The notes: generated from the letters alone by a model not told the origin. A stretch of DNA of 64,000 nucleotides from Nostoc sp. KVJ3 (GCF_026127265.1 NZ_WWFG01000003.1:62001-126000); one strand, 5' to 3'; shown: positions 33,332 to 41,911, counted from the stretch's first letter. Numbers and translations: made by a program.

Positions 33332-34537
33332 CTACTTGATGACAAAGTTACACGGGTCTTGATCTCGTCGATGCTTAGTGGGAATGGGATCTGGCTGCCC
33401 ATCACCTGCAAGGGCTGCGGTTTTCTCCAGGGATTCCCTCAATCGCTTTGCTGCGTAGATGGACATGTCTCGTGGTACATTAATGCGATCGCGCAAATAT
33501 CGTAGAGCAACATCAGAACCCGATGGAGGTACACAGTCTTCACCTGTCATCATGTGTGTTAAAGCACAACGTAGGGCTTGATCAAACAATTTATCATCTT
33601 TGGGGTTGACTCGGATAATATTGATGCGGTGGTCGATAGTTCGTTGAAGAGCTTCCATACGGGAGTTTTCTGGTTCTGGATAAGTAACATCTGGTAGCCC
33701 AAACCAGGGGCCGTTATCTACCCGCGCTTTATTGAGAAGCATCTGGGATTCGCCGTTTTCCCAACAGCCCCCCATCTGGGGCGGCAAATCATGTACGTGG
33801 GTGTGAAAGTCGCTCTGGGTTCCGCAGTAGGTAGGTCGGCTTTCCATTGCCGCAAACCATGCGCTCAAGCGAGGGTTTTCCGAACGCAGGGAGTAGCCCT
33901 TGTAGTAGTAAAGGCTTGCATTCATCCGTTCGAGATATGGCGTAAAAATGACATCAACGATGCCGAAGCTATCCAGAAAGTAAGGGCTTGGGGTGCAACC
34001 CAGAGCTGACTCGACCCTAGCTACCACTCCGATAAATTGTTCTCGGTTGCGTTGTTCTTGTTGAGAGGAACTGGCTCTAGAGCAAAGCCAAGCGCACCAA
34101 GCTCTAAATAAAAGTCGTTCTAATTGACGTAGAGGAAGCACCTCGGGGTCTTCCATTCTTTGGCTTAATGGAGCAAAAACCTTTTCCAAAGCGATTAAAA
34201 TGTCATCGCTTTCCGTAATAATCCGTCCATCAAGCTCGATCGCAGGGAGCATTCCTGATGGTACCTTACGTTTGTACCAACTTTCTTTCTCTCCATAGCA
34301 GAACATTGTCACTTTTTCGATGCGGTAGGGGATCTGTTTTTCCTCTAGCCATAACCAAACTTTTTGACAGTAAGGACACCAGGCGTGGTTATCTCGGTAC
34401 AGCGTTACCCGCACATCAGATTCCGGTTGACCAAACAACCGCAACCTGGCTCTAGCGTTGGTGAGACCATTAACGGTATCTATTTGATAGTCCGTGAGGC
34501 TTTCTAGTTCTTGCCAGCTTAAGGGTGCGATCGCCAT
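33332..34537 (-). CDS. Glutathione S-transferase-like protein with CPYC motif
   Basis: The 401-residue protein has an N-terminal thioredoxin-like GST domain (LYRDNHAWCPYCQKVWLWLE at about residues 61-80, then VPSGMLPAIELDGRIITESD, about 112-131). A helical GST C-terminal domain follows (about 150-260) with an additional 130-residue helical tail of unknown function. The CPYC cysteine pair points to a glutaredoxin-like or omega-class catalytic centre rather than Tyr/Ser classes. Long GST-like proteins of this plan occur in cyanobacteria and plant plastids. Role in redox or detoxification is inferred. Confidence 0.8.
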   Translation of the reverse strand: MAIAPLSWQELESLTDYQIDTVNGLTNARARLRLFGQPESDVRVTLYRDNHAWCPYCQKVWLWLEEKQIPYRIEKVTMFCYGEKESWYKRKVPSGMLPAIELDGRIITESDDILIALEKVFAPLSQRMEDPEVLPLRQLERLLFRAWCAWLCSRASSSQQEQRNREQFIGVVARVESALGCTPSPYFLDSFGIVDVIFTPYLERMNASLYYYKGYSLRSENPRLSAWFAAMESRPTYCGTQSDFHTHVHDLPPQMGGCWENGESQMLLNKARVDNGPWFGLPDVTYPEPENSRMEALQRTIDHRINIIRVNPKDDKLFDQALRCALTHMMTGEDCVPPSGSDVALRYLRDRINVPRDMSIYAAKRLRESLEKTAALAGDGQPDPIPTKHRRDQDPCNFVIK

Positions 34538-34729
34538 AGAGAGAGTGAGTACGTAGGGAAATACTTGGGACTTTTCTTGACTTTACAATATTTTCAATCA
34601 CATCATGGTTTCATTTCCACTTTCAAGCGGCAATGTTGCGGTAATCTGTAGCTTGGGTTTAAATATTCCTTATCATGGGCTACTTGGCTTTAAAAGATTT
34701 CCAGAGCCACCGTACAACCAAGAAGCTCC

Positions 34730-34883
34730 TTAATCAATAGCCGTACCTAACTGATATTTCGTCTTGACTCGGCCACCCAGATCATCGCCAGCTTCCAAGA
34801 CTATTACATCGTAACGCTTAGTCTTTAATAGCCATGTAGCACTTAACTCCGCAAAACCTGCTCCAATGACTATCACTTTACCC
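34730..34883 (-). pseudogene. N-terminal fragment of a FAD-dependent amine-oxidase-like enzyme
   Basis: The minus strand reads KVIVIGAGFAELSATWLLKT and VIVLEAGDDLGGRVKTKYQLGT, the dinucleotide-binding GxGxxxx...E start and the GGR motif of flavin amine oxidases, then stops. One glycine of the family motif is Glu here (GAGFAEL). The upstream side abuts a repA remnant at 34883. It resembles, but is not identical to, the start of the FAD oxidoreductase at 58374-59715. Confidence 0.75.
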
Positions 34884-35143
34884 AAGTGGAAGATCCTGAA
34901 GTTCAAGGATGGAAGGGGTTACGCCTGAAGTTGCGACAAGGACTGGACAGCGATGGTAAGTTTTCCCAACAGCTAATCTCTCAAGTTGGACTTTCCGTCG
35001 GCGTTGCTAATGATGAGCCTTATTTGGAACGCATACCTGGGGCAGTGGCTTTCTTTGGATTAACTTTGGCGGCGGGTGTAGGTCTGTGGTGTGCGATTGG
35101 TTGGTGGGGTATAAGCAATTTTGGGTTAAAATTGTTCGTCTAA
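34883..35143 (+). pseudogene. Second copy of the repA 3' end
   Basis: The sequence reads VEDPEVQGWKGLRLKLRQGL, then SQQLISQVGLSVGVANDEPY, corresponding to the last 90 residues of the CyRepA1-type protein. A one-base shift near 35015 moves the closing WVKFADGCGSVVCDWLV-equivalent into another frame. No promoter or start is apparent. Confidence 0.75.
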
Positions 35144-35299
35144 TTCGCTAAGTACATCTGCTAAATCTCTTGCTCCATGAAATACCCGAAGAATCTCAAT
35201 AGTAGTATCCTCAATCCGATAAAAAATTAGATAATCCTGAAAGTCTTTGATGGACAAGGGAAAAAGAGAGCGATTAGCTTGTGGGTACTCACGCCAATT
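35126..35299 (-). pseudogene. ParE/RelE-type toxin C-terminal fragment
   Basis: The minus strand reads NWREYPQANRSLFPLSIKDF, then YLIFYRIEDTTIEILRVFHGARDL, the C-terminal core of ParE/RelE family toxins (the R-V-x-H-x-A-R-D-L ending is diagnostic). The N-terminal third is replaced by an integrase fragment joined at about 35275-35299. No antitoxin gene is next to it. Confidence 0.7.
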
Positions 35300-35491
35300 A
35301 TAAGAGCCTGTTTACAAGCTCCTCTCAAAATCCTAGAGGCTGAGTCTTTGCTGATGTGTCCATCACTGCGACCGGGAAATTGGTAAACATCCCCGATGAG
35401 TGGTTAGTATTCAACCAGTAAGCGCCGCAGGTCAGAGATCACTGGGATTGACCTAGTAGCCGTTTCTACGTCTAAAGATACAAGTTTATTT
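35272..35491 (-). pseudogene. Tyrosine-recombinase fragment
   Basis: The minus strand reads LDVETATRSIPVISDLRRLLVEY, a stop codon, then LIGDVYQFPGRSDGHISKDSASRILRGAC, the central part of phage-type tyrosine integrases just before the HxxR motif, which is missing. It is joined to the ParE fragment. (Shown here in short pieces; positions are given for checking.). Confidence 0.6.
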
Positions 35492-35559
35492 AATTTTGAG
35501 AGATTAATCAAAGATTAATGAGATATTAAGTTGAAAAACGGTTCTTCAGATAGAAACTT

Positions 35560-35793
35560 ATGACAACCGAGCAAGAGCTTCAATCTCTTTTTAATACCTT
35601 AGATAGGGATCAAGACGGCAAAATCTCCATTAATGATCTTTTTTTAAGTCCTGGCTTAAGTGCAATCATCTCATCAGAAACAAATACCAGTAGTCCCCAG
35701 GAATTACTAGCCAATTATGATTCAGACAAAGACGGTAGTATTACCTTTGAAGAGTTAAAGTCAGCAGTTGAGAAAGTAAGTAGTTTAAACTAG
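35560..35793 (+). CDS. EF-hand calcium-binding protein
   Basis: The 77-residue protein has two canonical EF-hand loops, DRDQDGKISIND (about residues 15-26) and DSDKDGSITFEE (about 53-64), each with the ligands at positions 1, 3, 5, 9 and 12. It resembles the small calmodulin-like CSE-type calcium sensors known in filamentous cyanobacteria, which are linked to calcium signalling and heterocyst metabolism. A strong terminator follows at 35823-35856. Confidence 0.85.
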   Translation: MTTEQELQSLFNTLDRDQDGKISINDLFLSPGLSAIISSETNTSSPQELLANYDSDKDGSITFEELKSAVEKVSSLN

Positions 35794-35822
35794 CAACCTA
35801 ATCCCTAACACCCAATACCCAA

Positions 35823-35856
35823 AAATCCCTCAAAGCGCCCACGCTTCGAGGGATTT
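35823..35856 (+). terminator. Rho-independent-type terminator
   Basis: A 15-bp stem with one mismatch (35823-35837 and 35842-35856, core AAATCCCTC/GAGGGATTT) and a tight 4-base loop, 30 bases after the EF-hand stop, followed by a T-rich stretch. Confidence 0.75.
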
Positions 35857-35897
35857 GCAATTTTCATGGTCATTAGTGACTCCTTAGCACAAAACAG

Positions 35898-36026
35898 ATG
35901 ACCACACAAGTAATTGACATTCCCCAAACACTGACCCAGGTAGAAAGTGCTGCTATTCAAGGTTGGAAAGGACTGAAGCTGAAAATGCACCTTGAACTGG
36001 ACAGTGTTGACTCTTTATACAGTTGA
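35898..36026 (+). pseudogene. Third copy of the repA 3' end
   Basis: ATG 35898 opens a 42-codon frame reading TTQVIDIPQTLTQVESAAIQ, then GWKGLKLKM and ELDSVDSLYS before TGA. It corresponds to the repA region just before and after the QGWKG motif and is then cut off. In this copy the bases after TGGAAAGG keep the frame open, supporting the view that the main repA has lost one base. Confidence 0.7.
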
Positions 36027-36041
36027 CTTTGCAAATTTATT

Positions 36042-36239
36042 TTAACCCAAGATTGAACCTGAATCGACTTCCCACTGATGTTTGAGCAATTCTTGGTAAG
36101 TCGTTTCCCTTATCATCATCTGCTTATAGAGCATCTGCAAAAACTCTTGAGCTTGTTCACGGGACATCTGCTGCACTTGATCCGCGAAAGTTCTAAGGCT
36201 AAATTCTTGTTCTAAAGATAATTCAATGGGTTGATTCAT
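36042..36239 (-). CDS. nblA: Phycobilisome degradation protein NblA
   Basis: The 65-residue product reads MNQPIELSLEQEFSLRTFAD, then QVQQMSREQAQEFLQMLYKQ and MMIRETTYQELLKHQW. This is the complete NblA/Ycf18 family pattern with its helix-loop-helix and the C-terminal phycobiliprotein-binding part. NblA guides Clp-dependent breakdown of phycobilisomes under nitrogen or sulfur starvation. ATG 36239 is favoured over the GTG one codon upstream because AGTAGGT precedes it at a suitable distance. A copy in a plasmid-like region would be an accessory paralogue. Confidence 0.9.
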   Translation of the reverse strand: MNQPIELSLEQEFSLRTFADQVQQMSREQAQEFLQMLYKQMMIRETTYQELLKHQWEVDSGSILG

Positions 36240-36831
36240 CACTTTTATTACCTACTCTTTTATTTGGGTTTGCTTAATATAAGCAAATATTTCTTTATAT
36301 AAATAAATGTTACGATGCCTTTACAAAAATCGAAGTGGTGTAAACCGTACCGACGTAGGTTAGAAATGCCGTATCTGCTGCTGAAAACCTTGATATCAAT
36401 CCATTGTGGCAACCCAAGTAAAAACCTAAGCTCTCAATTTTCCTACTAAGAGGTTTTTAAAAGCATTTTTCGCCTCTGCTTGCGGCTGGCGATCGCTGTT
36501 GGAGAAGATGAGCAATACTTTGGGCAAGAGTGGTGAGCGTCGCGGCGTGATGCTGGAGTTTGAGGATCTTGACCCTGACAAGTTTGCTCAATTGGTGACA
36601 GATGGGCCGCAATGGACTGAATGGATGGGGTGAGAAAGTTGCGATCGCAATAAACCAATTTACTTTTCGGGTGTAGAAAATGCTCCTCCGTTTTACCGTG
36701 CGATGCTTGTCCCATCTTGCTGCACCTCAAGGATTGGTGATGCAATCGGCGTGGGTGACGATAAACTGTTTTGTCCGAGATACCATAGCCTTGGCTTCTC
36801 ACTGATAGAGAAGGAAATACTTGAACTCAGT
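36240..36831. other. 592-bp region with a possible 41-codon fragment
   Basis: A plus-strand frame at 36508-36633 (ATG after GGAG) encodes MSNTLGKSGERRGVMLEFED and DLDPDKFAQLVTDGPQWTEW before TGA. It looks like authentic protein sequence, perhaps a fragment of a plasmid gene, but I do not recognise the family. The rest (36240-36500) should carry the nblA promoter; nothing else is evident. Confidence 0.4.
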
Positions 36832-37607
36832 TTAATTAGAACATTCTCGACTCAATAGCAACTGCCCATTATTCAGCCGATATAGACCAGTCGGTTCGAT
36901 AATTGGATCGCCTTTTTTCCAAGGACGGGATATAGTTTCAACACCTCTCACCTCCCCTGTTGTGTAGTTAGAGACCAAAGCATTATCAGGACGATTAGTA
37001 GTCAAAGCACCAGAACCAGTAATGGTAAAAGAGTTTTCTTGTCGCTTGGTGCCACGTGAAATGCAACTATTGGCGATGAGTGCGTTGGTGTCGATGACTG
37101 GGGATAATTGGGTAAAGCTGTTTTGAATGGAACTGTTATCCGGTGTATTAATATTTGTTATACCAGAAACACCTAACTGCGAACTTGCAGTAATATCACT
37201 TTTTTTCAGTTGGCTGTGGACGTGCTTCGATACCGAAGATCCCTTGCGAGTTGATTTGAACGTTTCCGCCTGTTCCCGTAAAAGCGTTAGCACTGATATC
37301 GCTGTTTTCTTTAGGGATGGCGACGATAAATTTAGAGTTAATGTTGATGTTACCGCCATTGCCACCAGCTTGGCTTCTACCTGCGGTGGTTGAAATGAAA
37401 CTGCCACCGCGCAACAGTAATAAATCAGCGATGTTGAGGGTGATGTTACCACCATTACCTGCATTCGTTGAAGAAGCGATCGCACTACCTTTACCAAGAA
37501 TTTCCAGAATATTAGCATGGATTCTAATGTTTCCAGCGTCACCCGTACCGAGGCTGCCGGAGAAAATTTGGGCATCATCACGTATATCAAGATTATCGGT
37601 CGTAATA
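36832..37607 (-). pseudogene. C-terminal half of a TPS-type filamentous haemagglutinin gene
   Basis: The minus strand encodes repeats of the kind AGNIRIHANILEILGKGSAI, GGNITLNIADLLLLRGGSF and GGNININSKFIVAIPKENSD. After a one-base shift near 37200-37206 it continues as SDITASSQLGVSGITNINTP and the typical cyanobacterial end (GEVRGVETISRPWKKGDPII). These beta-helix proteins are secreted by two-partner secretion. The 5' portion lies beyond the Tn3-family insertion, at 46426-46672. The shift sits in a run of seven T (plus strand), where six would keep the frame. Confidence 0.8.
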
Positions 37608-37645
37608 GGCATCACCGTGCCAAAACGGGAAAATTGTACGCTAAG
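37608..37645. repeat. Left 38-bp terminal inverted repeat of the Tn3-family element
   Basis: Identical over 38 bp to the complement of 46388-46425, preceded by the TAATA target duplication. Confidence 0.95.
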
Positions 37646-38072
37646 GCTAAAAGGCTTCCCCCATAAGCATCTTAGCCACCCATTTTTCAACAACACCTGT
37701 AAGTGAGATTGAGCCTCCTATAGGTGTAATTTGGCGTAGATACAGCGAAGCTTTCAGCAGAGGCAAGATAGGCTGAAAATATTGCTATGAATGACTTTCA
37801 GGCTATAAGATTCTCAGAAATACTAATATTAGTATTTTTAGACACATTTACCCTATTTCAATTGGCAACCTGATATTGAGATCCAAACGAAAAGTACCAT
37901 AGGGATTAACATGACCCCAAATTAAAGGCGAAAGCGCCCGCAAATCCTCCAACTTCATCCATATTAAAAGAGTGTTCCTGCTACTAAAACTTAGGCACTG
38001 CTTGGTTTAATCCCTTTATTTCTAGACTGCTATTTAAACCAAACAGTGTGTCAGAGGGAGCTATATCTAACC
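37646..38072. other. Left end of the transposon, with a transposase scrap
   Basis: On the minus strand 37848-37961 reads WMKLEDLRALSPLIWGHVNP, then YGTFRLDLNIRLPIE and a stop. It resembles the extreme C-terminus of Tn3-family transposases of a different subgroup (the LSPL...H.NPYG pattern). It may be a remnant of another Tn3-like element. Nothing else coding is seen. Confidence 0.45.
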
Positions 38073-38444
38073 CTATTTCTGGTATCCCATTTTATTTTGA
38101 GGACTGTTTTCATGTTTTTTAGCAATTGCAACAATAGTCAAAATTGACTTGACTTCATTATTCATCTTGCCAGTAATAAGTTGGTTGTATAAATATTTGG
38201 CTTCTTCTAATGAAAAAGCCGATGGATTAGCAGCAGCATTAGCTTCATGACCACTTTGCCAACCACCCATATTGGAAAAAATTTCGTACCTAACAAGAGG
38301 ACGATTTTCGCCACCTACATTAAACCACACGCAACTACGTTCTTGTTCAATGTCAATCGAAACTATTGGAGGAATACATCGCCAAGATACAACTTGCTTT
38401 GACCAAGTTTGAAAACCAGCATAATTTTCACTCTTGATATTCAT
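38073..38444 (-). CDS. Transposon cargo: unknown 123-residue protein
   Basis: The product reads MNIKSENYAGFQTWSKQVVS, then WFNVGGENRPLVRYEIFSNM and SAFSLEEAKYLYNQLITGKM. It has no signal peptide or known motif and a mixed alpha/beta profile. It is the last gene of the minus-strand cargo run of the Tn3-family element. Similar small soluble proteins are often immunity proteins or antitoxins, but the sequence does not prove this. Confidence 0.6.
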   Translation of the reverse strand: MNIKSENYAGFQTWSKQVVSWRCIPPIVSIDIEQERSCVWFNVGGENRPLVRYEIFSNMGGWQSGHEANAAANPSAFSLEEAKYLYNQLITGKMNNEVKSILTIVAIAKKHENSPQNKMGYQK

Positions 38445-38636
38445 TTTTTGTTTTTATTCCCTTGCTATGAGATTTAGACAGTCTATTATTCATTTATTTG
38501 TGCTTGCCAATTGTTGCTATTTGACATGAAAGAAAGCCAGATTCAAGTAATGCCAGTATATTTATATTTTTCATGTGCCTCAATAATCTAACAGGGTCAG
38601 CCATCTCTGAATTCGCTAATTCCTTCAAGATTTATA

Positions 38637-38684
38637 AAGAATCCATATTATCGAAATTCTTCTTTATCGATAATATGGATTCTT
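38637..38684 (-). terminator. Perfect 18-bp terminator hairpin
   Basis: Arms at 38637-38654 and 38667-38684 (ending AAGAATCC and GGATTCTT) pair perfectly over 18 bp with a 12-base loop. The right arm touches the TAA of the minus-strand gene 38683-39207, and an AT-rich tract follows on the minus strand. Confidence 0.7.
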
Positions 38685-39207
38685 ACTTAATCTCCATTTT
38701 TTCACTGCTATTTAACTGGTAGATAAAAGAATAGATATGAATGCGTATATCAGTAGCTTTATGCCAACCAGCTAACACAGCATCATCTGAAATGTCTCCA
38801 AGAACTACCAAACCATCTTCTTTATCCATATAGTAAGGTAAAGGTTCAGCGCTCAACCAACCATAAGCAATGGCTTCTTGGTCTCGCTCAACAATTGAAA
38901 AAACTTCTAAACTTTGCTCGTATATTAAATAGTAGTAAGGTAAATAGCAGACTGGGTACTCTCTTAGAGATTCACGATTAACTGTGTATGATTGCCAACG
39001 CAGTCGCTCCCCCTTGATTTCTTTTGGATTAGCTTCTAGCCAATCATAAAGCTTTTTAGCTTGCCGCAATGCGTGGTCTTTGCCTTTAAAAACAACGCTG
39101 GGAAGAAAAATATCGCCGTCAAAATGCACCGCAACGTCAAATAAATCTTCATCTTCATCTTCTGCTTCTGTTAACTCAATGATTCCAGCTTTATATAGTT
39201 CGGTCAT
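38683..39207 (-). CDS. Transposon cargo: unknown acidic protein
   Basis: A 174-residue, strongly acidic protein beginning MTELYKAGIIELTEAEDEDED and containing VAVHFDGDIFLPSVVFKGKD and PVCYLPYYYLIYEQSLEVFS. It looks like a soluble alpha/beta protein, with no catalytic motif I recognise. It is 33 bp downstream of the 71-residue gene in the same direction. The strong acidity is typical of immunity-type proteins but not diagnostic. Confidence 0.6.
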   Translation of the reverse strand: MTELYKAGIIELTEAEDEDEDLFDVAVHFDGDIFLPSVVFKGKDHALRQAKKLYDWLEANPKEIKGERLRWQSYTVNRESLREYPVCYLPYYYLIYEQSLEVFSIVERDQEAIAYGWLSAEPLPYYMDKEDGLVVLGDISDDAVLAGWHKATDIRIHIYSFIYQLNSSEKMEIK

Positions 39208-39240
39208 TATTCAATATCTCCATTTTGCTGCAAACACAAA

Positions 39241-39456
39241 TTAATCAATCTGCTTTTTAACTTTCTGAATCCCTTTATCTGCGTTGCCGAAAAGAATTGT
39301 GTCGCCGGCTTCATCCACAATTTCAATGTATCCATCTGGGTGAAAGTGTGGATAAAGATAGTGCTTTACAGTGCCAAATTGCTGAAATGGCTTACACTGT
39401 TCATCGTGCGATTCAAAGGTTACTAGATCGCCGGTTTTTAATTTTCTTTTACCCAC
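39241..39456 (-). CDS. Transposon cargo: small SH3-like protein
   Basis: The 71-residue product reads MGKRKLKTGDLVTFESHDEQ, then FGTVKHYLYPHFHPDGYIEI and DTILFGNADKGIQKVKK. The K-x-GDxV...G-x-V pattern is that of a small SH3-like barrel. It lies within the minus-strand cargo run. Function unknown. Confidence 0.55.
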   Translation of the reverse strand: MGKRKLKTGDLVTFESHDEQCKPFQQFGTVKHYLYPHFHPDGYIEIVDEAGDTILFGNADKGIQKVKKQID

Positions 39457-39689
39457 TGTTCTTGCCTCTGGTCATATAGCCCTGTTTTGTCGCTTTACAA
39501 GAAAAGTTGATTTAAAATATTGTTTATTTGCCCGGGAAACCAATAAGAGCAGCTGTGAGAAGCTTCATTATAATTAGCATCAAGGCAATTTTCAGCATTT
39601 TCTAATCTACCAATTGAGCCTTTGATTTCAATTATTGATATTTGTTCGCCTTCAGCTTCAATAATTTCTTGTACTCTTGATTCTGACAG

Positions 39690-41334
39690 GAATGGCACTA
39701 AGAAAAGCTATAAGCTATACGATGTAAGGATTTCAACTTTTAATCAATGAACAGTGAGTGGGTAGGCCGAGCGATGTCTACGACGAGCTACGCCTACGCT
39801 TCCGGATCAGACAGAGCTTCATGGATGGGGCGATGATGCGCGGGCTGTCCAAAAAATTTTTAGGTAGGAAAAGCTTACTCGTTCATGAAATACTTTCTTT
39901 GAGACGAGTAAGCAAACATCATAAATACTACTGTGACACTGCGAGTACAAATCCTCAAGGATAGATTTAATCAAAGTTTGGGATTACCTTTCAAAGAACT
40001 GTTACCAGCAAGTGTAATTGAAAAAGCACTTCATGAGCTAAATATTAGATATTATCGGCGATTATTCGACCCAATAGTAACGCTTTGGGCGTTTTTATCT
40101 CAGGTTTTGGATACTGATAAAAGTTGCCATAATGCAGTGAGTAAAGTTATTGCTTATTTGGCAGCACAAGGGGTAGAAATTCCATCAACTGACACAAGTG
40201 CTTATTGTCAAGCGCGGTCTAGATTACCAGAAAAGTTTTTAGAAAAACTTTTTAGTCAGGTTGGACAAAGGTTAGAAGAAAAGGTAGGGACAGAACATTT
40301 ATGGTGTGGTCGAAATGTCATGGTAATAGATGGGTCAACTGTCTCCATGCCTGACACTATTGAGAACCAGGAAGAATACCCTCAGCCAAAGACTCAAAAG
40401 CCTGGATGTGGATTCCCAATTGCGAAAATTGGTGTAATCTTCAGTTTAGCTACTGGAGGCGCTGTTGCTCTATGTATCAATGTTCTGAACACTCATGATA
40501 TTAAATTAGCTCGTCAATTATATCAGTTTCTTAATCCCTTCGATATCCTTTTAGGGGATAGAGCTTTTTGCGCTTACGCTGATCTGGTTGCTATAAAAAA
40601 AATCAATTGTGATGCTGTATTTCGGAAACATCAAGCTCGAAAAACTTCCATGCGAAAAGGTAAAATTGTTGGAGACTGTGACAAGTTAGTTACTTGGTAT
40701 AAGCCTACTAATTGTCCAAAAGGATTAAATAAAGATGAGTTTAATGCTCTACCTCCTTCTATAACTGTGCGAGAGATTTACTATTGCATTGTTATTCCTG
40801 GTTTTCGTACAGAAAGAGTTAGCTTAATCACTACTTTATTAGATAAAGTAACTTATTCAACTCTAGATATTGTTGGGCTTTACGGTCAAAGGTGGGATGT
40901 TGAGCTAAATTTAAGACATCTCAAAACTACCTTGGATATGGATGTTTTACGCTGTAAAACTCCTTCAATGGTACGCAAAGAAATTTACGTTTATTTACTT
41001 GCCTACAATCTACTGCGTAGTTTAATGTGGTCGGCAGGTACTACTTATGGTACTCCCCCGTTACGCCTGTCACTGCAAGGTACTCGCCATCATTTAAATA
41101 ACTTTATTCCCGAATTATTAGCCGCAACTTCAACAAAACGTCTTAAAATTTATCGTACTTTACTCAAAGTTATTGCTCACAAGGCTGTTCCTGACCGTCC
41201 TGCTAGAAATGAACCACGAGTCCGTAAACGCCGCCCGAAAGCTTATCCCTTAATGACCAAACCCCGACACGAATTACGAAATCTTTTGCAAACTGCTTAA
41301 ACCATAAGTGTTTCGGCTTTTCTTAGTGCCATTC
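39690..41334 (+). mobile_element. IS4-family insertion sequence, 1,645 bp
   Basis: Terminal inverted repeats of 19 bp (GAATGGCACTAAGAAAAGC at 39690-39708, complement at 41316-41334) are flanked by 11-bp direct repeats GATTCTGACAG (39679-39689 and 41335-41345), a length usual for IS4-family insertions. It encodes one transposase. A dispersed repeat lies inside near 39755-39800. The element looks complete. Confidence 0.9.
39933..41300 (+). CDS. IS4-family transposase
   Basis: The 455-residue DDE transposase has VMVIDGSTVSMPDT (first catalytic Asp, about residue 130), FDILLGDRAFCAYADL (second Asp, about 206) and YGQRWDVELNLRHLKTTLDM (catalytic Glu in the Y...R...E...K signature, about 315). All three catalytic residues and a C-terminal basic tail (RVRKRRPKAYPLM) are present, so it should be active. 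Translation begins at GTG 39933. Confidence 0.9.
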   Translation: MTLRVQILKDRFNQSLGLPFKELLPASVIEKALHELNIRYYRRLFDPIVTLWAFLSQVLDTDKSCHNAVSKVIAYLAAQGVEIPSTDTSAYCQARSRLPEKFLEKLFSQVGQRLEEKVGTEHLWCGRNVMVIDGSTVSMPDTIENQEEYPQPKTQKPGCGFPIAKIGVIFSLATGGAVALCINVLNTHDIKLARQLYQFLNPFDILLGDRAFCAYADLVAIKKINCDAVFRKHQARKTSMRKGKIVGDCDKLVTWYKPTNCPKGLNKDEFNALPPSITVREIYYCIVIPGFRTERVSLITTLLDKVTYSTLDIVGLYGQRWDVELNLRHLKTTLDMDVLRCKTPSMVRKEIYVYLLAYNLLRSLMWSAGTTYGTPPLRLSLQGTRHHLNNFIPELLAATSTKRLKIYRTLLKVIAHKAVPDRPARNEPRVRKRRPKAYPLMTKPRHELRNLLQTA

Positions 41335-41466
41335 GATTCTGACAGTTTTTCAGGAGAGAGCGAATCTATTGACAACCCTGTCTCTATAACAATATTTGAT
41401 AAATGATAAATTGATTTACATCCATCATCGGTACAAAATACTAAGCAATTATTCCTAACGTAAATA

Positions 41467-41715
41467 TCAGTAATTTTCATTGTATAAATCCATGCTTTGA
41501 TTAGCTGATTGTACAAAATTCCCTTTTTGTCTTTGGTCTTCAAAAATCTTTTTTATTTCTTCCGAGTTAGGGTCTGCGCCTAACACCGCTATTATCGGTT
41601 CAGGCTCGTATTCGCTAGGCGATGAGGTATCTAGGTGCATAAAGCCATCTTCTTCTGTCCATCCATCCAGACGGCGTTCAGCTTGTTGAATAATTTGTCT
41701 TTCGTTAAAGTTCAT
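41467..41715 (-). CDS. Transposon cargo: small acidic protein, first gene of the cargo run
   Basis: From ATG 41715 the 82-residue product reads MNFNERQIIQQAERRLDGWT, then EDGFMHLDTSSPSEYEPEPI and PNSEEIKKIFEDQRQKGNFV. A reading from 41739 adds eight residues. It is acidic and soluble, and its stop overlaps the start of the next cargo gene by 14 bases. Function unknown. Confidence 0.55.
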   Translation of the reverse strand: MNFNERQIIQQAERRLDGWTEEDGFMHLDTSSPSEYEPEPIIAVLGADPNSEEIKKIFEDQRQKGNFVQSANQSMDLYNENY

Positions 41716-41911
41716 AATTCCTAATTCCCTTTTCGTCACTTGAGGGATAATCTTGTTTTATTGTTTTTCAGTGCGATGGCTAATGCTTTGTCTGAGTGGT
41801 TGATTACCCTAATTTTATTGGTGCAGAGTAGTATGTATTCCCTGCACCAACATGGTACGTTTTTACAAAAGTATTTTTTTATTATCACACTTAGTGAGTT
41901 ATATGCTGAAA

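Larger units (their letters stand above)
39495..41480 (-). pseudogene. Transposon cargo gene interrupted by the IS4-family element
   Basis: The 5' part (41480 to 41346) encodes MKITDIYVRNNCLVFCTDDG and continues to LSPEKLSES. Removing the element at 39690-41334 and one copy of the 11-bp duplication joins it in frame to RVQEIIEAEGEQISIIEIKG, NCLDANYNEASHSCSYWF and the stop at 39495. The N-terminus resembles DUF2442-type small proteins (MKITDI...LVF..DDG). The ATG at 41480 overlaps the previous gene by 14 bases, so it was part of the cargo operon. Confidence 0.75.

Noticed and set aside
39758..39964. Plus-strand 68-codon frame inside the IS4-family element
   Set aside because: Built largely from a dispersed GCGATGTCTACGACG-type repeat and overlaps the transposase start.
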